Below, piece by piece: positions 61,407-64,000 of a stretch of 64,000 bases of DNA (the stretch's first letter is position 1; every line of letters starts with the position of its first letter). The DNA is from Micromonospora tulbaghiae (GTDB lineage Bacteria; Actinomycetota; Actinomycetes; Mycobacteriales; Micromonosporaceae). The stretch is taken from contig NZ_FMCQ01000004.1 of NCBI RefSeq assembly GCF_900091605.1, forward strand, positions 124,001 to 188,000, in the 5' to 3' direction. The position numbers and the translations under genes were made by a program. A model generated the notes under the pieces. That model worked only from the letters and a program-made list of their open reading frames with translations. It made no database searches and was not told the origin of the DNA.

Positions 61407-62594
61407 TCAGGACGGCGGCTGCCAGGCGGCGGCCGCCGCGGCGGCGGTGTTGCGCAGTCGCGGGCTGATCGTGCCCAGGGCCGCGTCCCGGGCACGCAGC
61501 GCCAGCCGGCCCCGGGCCTGCAGGACCGCCGACATCCGCCGGGTCTGCCGGACCATCGTGGCCGCACGGGGGCGGCGCAACCTGTCGTACGCGGTCACCG
61601 CGTCCGGCAGCCGCGACTCCCGCAGCAGCCCGGCCAGCGTCGCCGCGTCCTCGAACGCCAGGCAGGCGCCCTGCCCGAGGTGCGGCGGCATGGCGTGCGC
61701 GGCGTCGCCGAGCAGCACCACGCCGCCCGGGCCGGCCGGGAAGCCGTACGCCTTGGGCAGCGGGCGCAGCTCGCGGATCTCCTGCTGGACGACGTCCTCC
61801 GGGTCGGTCGCCTCCAGCAGCGTCCCGATCGGGGCGGGCCAGCCCGCGAACCAGCGTTTGAGCAGCGCGAGCTGGATCTCCGGCGGCTCCGGCCGGGGCG
61901 CGCCCGCGGCGGTGGCGACCCAGTAGACGCCGCCTCGGCGGGACGCGCCCGCGGTGCCCCGCTCGCCGAGCGAGGCGGCCAGGAAGCGGTACCCGGCGCC
62001 GAGCGTCTCGCCGTGCACCGGCTGGTCGTCCGGCAGCTGCGGGGCCCGGTACCAGGGGATGACCGCCCGCCAGGCGGCGCACCCGGAGCTGACCACCGCG
62101 GTCTCCGGTGCGAGGTGCCGGCGGATCTCGCTGTCAGTGCCGTCGGCGGCCACCACCAGGTCCGCCTCGTAGGTGTGCCGGCCGTCGCCCACCGCCGGAC
62201 GCTCGCCCGACGCCGCGCGTACCGTCCGCACGGTCACGCCGGTACGCAACTCGACCCGGTCGCCCAGGCCGGCGATGAGCGCGTCGTGCAGATCCTCCCG
62301 GTGCACCACCACCGGCATCCGCTCGGCCGGCGTGGACCGGGCCTGCACCAGCCAGTGGCCGTCCGGCCGGCGCACGCCGCCGTCGGGCAGCGGGGTGGCG
62401 ATCGCGTCCAGCCCGTCGCCCAGCCCGAGGGCGCGCAGCGCGCGTACCCCGTTGGGCCAGAGCACCACGGCGGTCGCCTCCGGGCGGACCCGGTCGGCGC
62501 GTTCCAGCAGCGTGACCTGCCAGCCCGACCGGGCCAGCACACCGGCCGCCGCCATTCCGCCGAGGCCGGCGCCGACCACCACCGCGCTGCGCAT
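61407..62594 (-). CDS. FAD-dependent monooxygenase
   Basis: 395 residues. Rossmann motif AVVVGAGLGGMAAAGVLARS, the DG motif LVVAADGTDSEIRRHL and the second FAD motif VVLLGDAAHAMPPHLGQGA are the three fingerprints of class A flavoprotein hydroxylases. It would hydroxylate an aromatic or similar compound with NAD(P)H and oxygen; the substrate is unknown. It lies 11 bases after lgt in the same direction. Confidence 0.92.
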   Translation of the reverse strand: MRSAVVVGAGLGGMAAAGVLARSGWQVTLLERADRVRPEATAVVLWPNGVRALRALGLGDGLDAIATPLPDGGVRRPDGHWLVQARSTPAERMPVVVHREDLHDALIAGLGDRVELRTGVTVRTVRAASGERPAVGDGRHTYEADLVVAADGTDSEIRRHLAPETAVVSSGCAAWRAVIPWYRAPQLPDDQPVHGETLGAGYRFLAASLGERGTAGASRRGGVYWVATAAGAPRPEPPEIQLALLKRWFAGWPAPIGTLLEATDPEDVVQQEIRELRPLPKAYGFPAGPGGVVLLGDAAHAMPPHLGQGACLAFEDAATLAGLLRESRLPDAVTAYDRLRRPRAATMVRQTRRMSAVLQARGRLALRARDAALGTISPRLRNTAAAAAAAWQPPS

Positions 62595-62605
62595 GACTCC
62601 CCCGC

Positions 62606-63808
62606 TCAGCTGTCCCGGTCCGCCGGGCGCCCGCCGCCGTCGGCCCGGCCGGCGTTCGTCCGCTCGGCGTCCGCCCGCTCCGGTTCGGTGTCGTCCTCGG
62701 TGTCGTCCCCGTCCGCCCGGTCGGCCGTCGCGCTGTCGTCGTCCGTGCGGCCCGTCGCGGCGTCGTCGGCGGCGGACTCGGCCCGTGCCGGTTCGTCATC
62801 CGGCTCCGGGGGCAGCACGCCGGTCTCCCGGTACGCGTCGAACTGTTCCTCGGTCACCACCCGGTAGCCCTCGGGCGCGGCCGGCCCTGCGGTGGCCTCC
62901 CGGGCGGAGAGGTCGACCTGGGACACGTCGCCGGCCGGACCGGCCGCGGGGGCCGGCTCGCCCACCGGCACGAGGTATTCGCGGGGACCGCGGACCCGGA
63001 TGAAGTAGGCCAGCGCGCCGAGGAAGACCAGCGCGGCGGTCCACACGTTGAGGCGTACGCCGAGGATCAGGTTCGCCTCGTCGGTGCGCATCAGCTCGAT
63101 CCAGAACCGGCCCGCCGTGTAACCCATCACGTAGAGGGCGAACGCCCGGCCACGCCCGAGCCGCAGCTTGCGGTCGAGGAACAGCACCAGTGCGGCGACG
63201 CCGACGTTCCAGAGCGCCTCGTAGAGGAACGTCGGGTGGTAGAGCCCCGGCTGGAGCACCGGGTTGCCGGCGTCGTCACGCAGCGCGTGACCCGGGTTGT
63301 CCGGGTCCATCACGTGCACTTCCATGCCCCACGGCAGCGTGGTCCGCCCGCCGTACAGCTCGTTGTTGAACCAGTTGCCCAGGCGGCCGACGGCCTGCGC
63401 CAGGGGCAGCCCCGGGGCCAGCGCGTCGGCGATGACGGTGAACGGGACGCCGAGCTGCCGGGCGGCGAACCACGCGCCGACCGCGCCACCGGCGACCGCG
63501 CCCCAGATGCCGAGACCGCCCTCCCAGATGTAGAGCGCCTTGATCGGCTCGCCGCCGGCGCCGAAGTATTTCTCCGGCGAGGTGATCACGTGGTAGATCC
63601 GCGCGCCGATGATGCCCGCGGGCACGGCCCAGACGGCGATGTCGAGCACCGCGCCCGGCGCCACACCGCGGCGGCGCAGCCGGTACTCGGTGACCACGCA
63701 GGCCACCACGATGCCGAGGATGATGCAGAGCGCGTACGCCCGGATCGGAACCGGACCGAGCTGCCAGACGGCGGTGCTGGGGCTGGGCATGGCCGCCAGT
63801 GGGGTCAT
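62606..63808 (-). CDS. lgt: Phosphatidylglycerol-prolipoprotein diacylglyceryl transferase
   Basis: 400 residues from ATG 63808; a GTG 15 bases upstream is possible. Seven membrane helices are expected, with the Lgt signature GRLGNWFNNELYG, the HHxSF-equivalent PTFLYEALWN and the IRAYALCIILGIV helix. It transfers diacylglycerol to the lipobox Cys of prolipoproteins, the first step for the binding proteins and lipoprotein encoded in this window. About 110 residues at the C-terminus form an acidic, disordered tail absent from E. coli Lgt (291 residues). Confidence 0.96.
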   Translation of the reverse strand: MTPLAAMPSPSTAVWQLGPVPIRAYALCIILGIVVACVVTEYRLRRRGVAPGAVLDIAVWAVPAGIIGARIYHVITSPEKYFGAGGEPIKALYIWEGGLGIWGAVAGGAVGAWFAARQLGVPFTVIADALAPGLPLAQAVGRLGNWFNNELYGGRTTLPWGMEVHVMDPDNPGHALRDDAGNPVLQPGLYHPTFLYEALWNVGVAALVLFLDRKLRLGRGRAFALYVMGYTAGRFWIELMRTDEANLILGVRLNVWTAALVFLGALAYFIRVRGPREYLVPVGEPAPAAGPAGDVSQVDLSAREATAGPAAPEGYRVVTEEQFDAYRETGVLPPEPDDEPARAESAADDAATGRTDDDSATADRADGDDTEDDTEPERADAERTNAGRADGGGRPADRDS

Positions 63809-63925
63809 CGGGGCGAGGGTCACGGGTGCACACGGTACCGGTGCGGACTGTGTGTGCGGCACCCCGGGCCGCCTGCCGCGCGGGTCGGATGACTTCTGGT
63901 TTGCACGGTCGTAGGCTCTTTGTCC

Positions 63926-64000
63926 ATGAGCCCGCTCACCTGGGCGGTCGCCGCTGTCGTCACCGACGGGTCCGGCCGGCTGCTGCTCTGCCGCCGGTCC
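63926..64000 (+). CDS. Probable Nudix hydrolase, N-terminal start (runs off the window)
   Basis: 25 codons from ATG 63926: MSPLTWAVAAVVTDGSGRLL then LCRRS. The strand-turn-strand pattern before the Nudix box is recognisable, but the box itself lies beyond the edge. TAGGCT at 63912-63917 is a good -10, which would make the message leaderless or nearly so. Confidence 0.55.
   Translation, partial: MSPLTWAVAAVVTDGSGRLLLCRRS

Overview
The window is very GC-rich chromosomal DNA with frequent GTG/TTG starts, leaderless promoters and ATGA/GTGA gene overlaps. The order rpsA - polA - pdtaR - tRNA, the DUF5753/DUF397 regulator pair and the liv and glt clusters point to a filamentous actinobacterium. 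Protein style (MNHALQ-type HTH proteins, Pro-rich linkers, FtsK-like cassette) suggests Micromonosporaceae, most likely Micromonospora; this is inference, as no search was possible.

Layout. 1-7500: the 5' end of rpsA, a divergent methyltransferase, a Uma2 remnant, a DUF2945/DUF3140 pair, a CPBP protease, an SDR-merR operon with a recognisable MerR-type promoter, and polA. 7500-15170: two amino-acid importers, a polar amino-acid system (binding protein, one permease, ATPase) and a branched-chain system (binding protein, livH, livM, livG, livF), all leftward; a strong intrinsic terminator sits between the branched-chain binding protein and livH. 15400-21100: a lipoprotein, the ANTAR response regulator pdtaR, an unusual tRNA with a CAA anticodon followed at once by an HTH-LAGLIDADG protein, then a Cys/Met PLP enzyme, an Lrp-family regulator and a luciferase-like flavoenzyme. 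21200-32040: a secreted CBM2-PL11 rhamnogalacturonan lyase, a TauE exporter with an Rrf2 regulator, thioesterase II, pyruvate kinase, a YCII protein, an aldo/keto reductase, a GMC oxidoreductase and a secreted lipase.

32200-37530: a leftward cassette (FtsK/SpoIIIE-like ATPase, coiled-coil membrane protein, small helical protein) of unknown function, then a Tat-exported PhoX-family protein. 37540-39850: a small accessory patch (HTH-DUF5753 regulator, frame-disrupted DUF397, three small unknown proteins) bracketed by the intact phoX 3' end plus terminator and a decayed copy of the same segment. This is a clear scar of insertion or recombination. 39960-48625: a four-gene defence operon, hsdR-hsdS-hsdM plus a GmrSD-type DUF262/DUF1524 protein with a C-terminal RAMA-like domain. 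GC falls in the last gene and in the HsdS recognition region.

48800-64000: a one-pass membrane protein joining a degenerate NTPase-like half to a periplasmic-binding-protein half, a secreted SGNH hydrolase, a secreted M1 peptidase, glutamate synthase (gltB, gltD), a GNAT protein, an FAD monooxygenase, lgt and the start of a Nudix gene. Housekeeping nitrogen, lipid and carbon functions thus surround two accessory zones (17390-18250 and 37540-48625), which hold the most interesting material.
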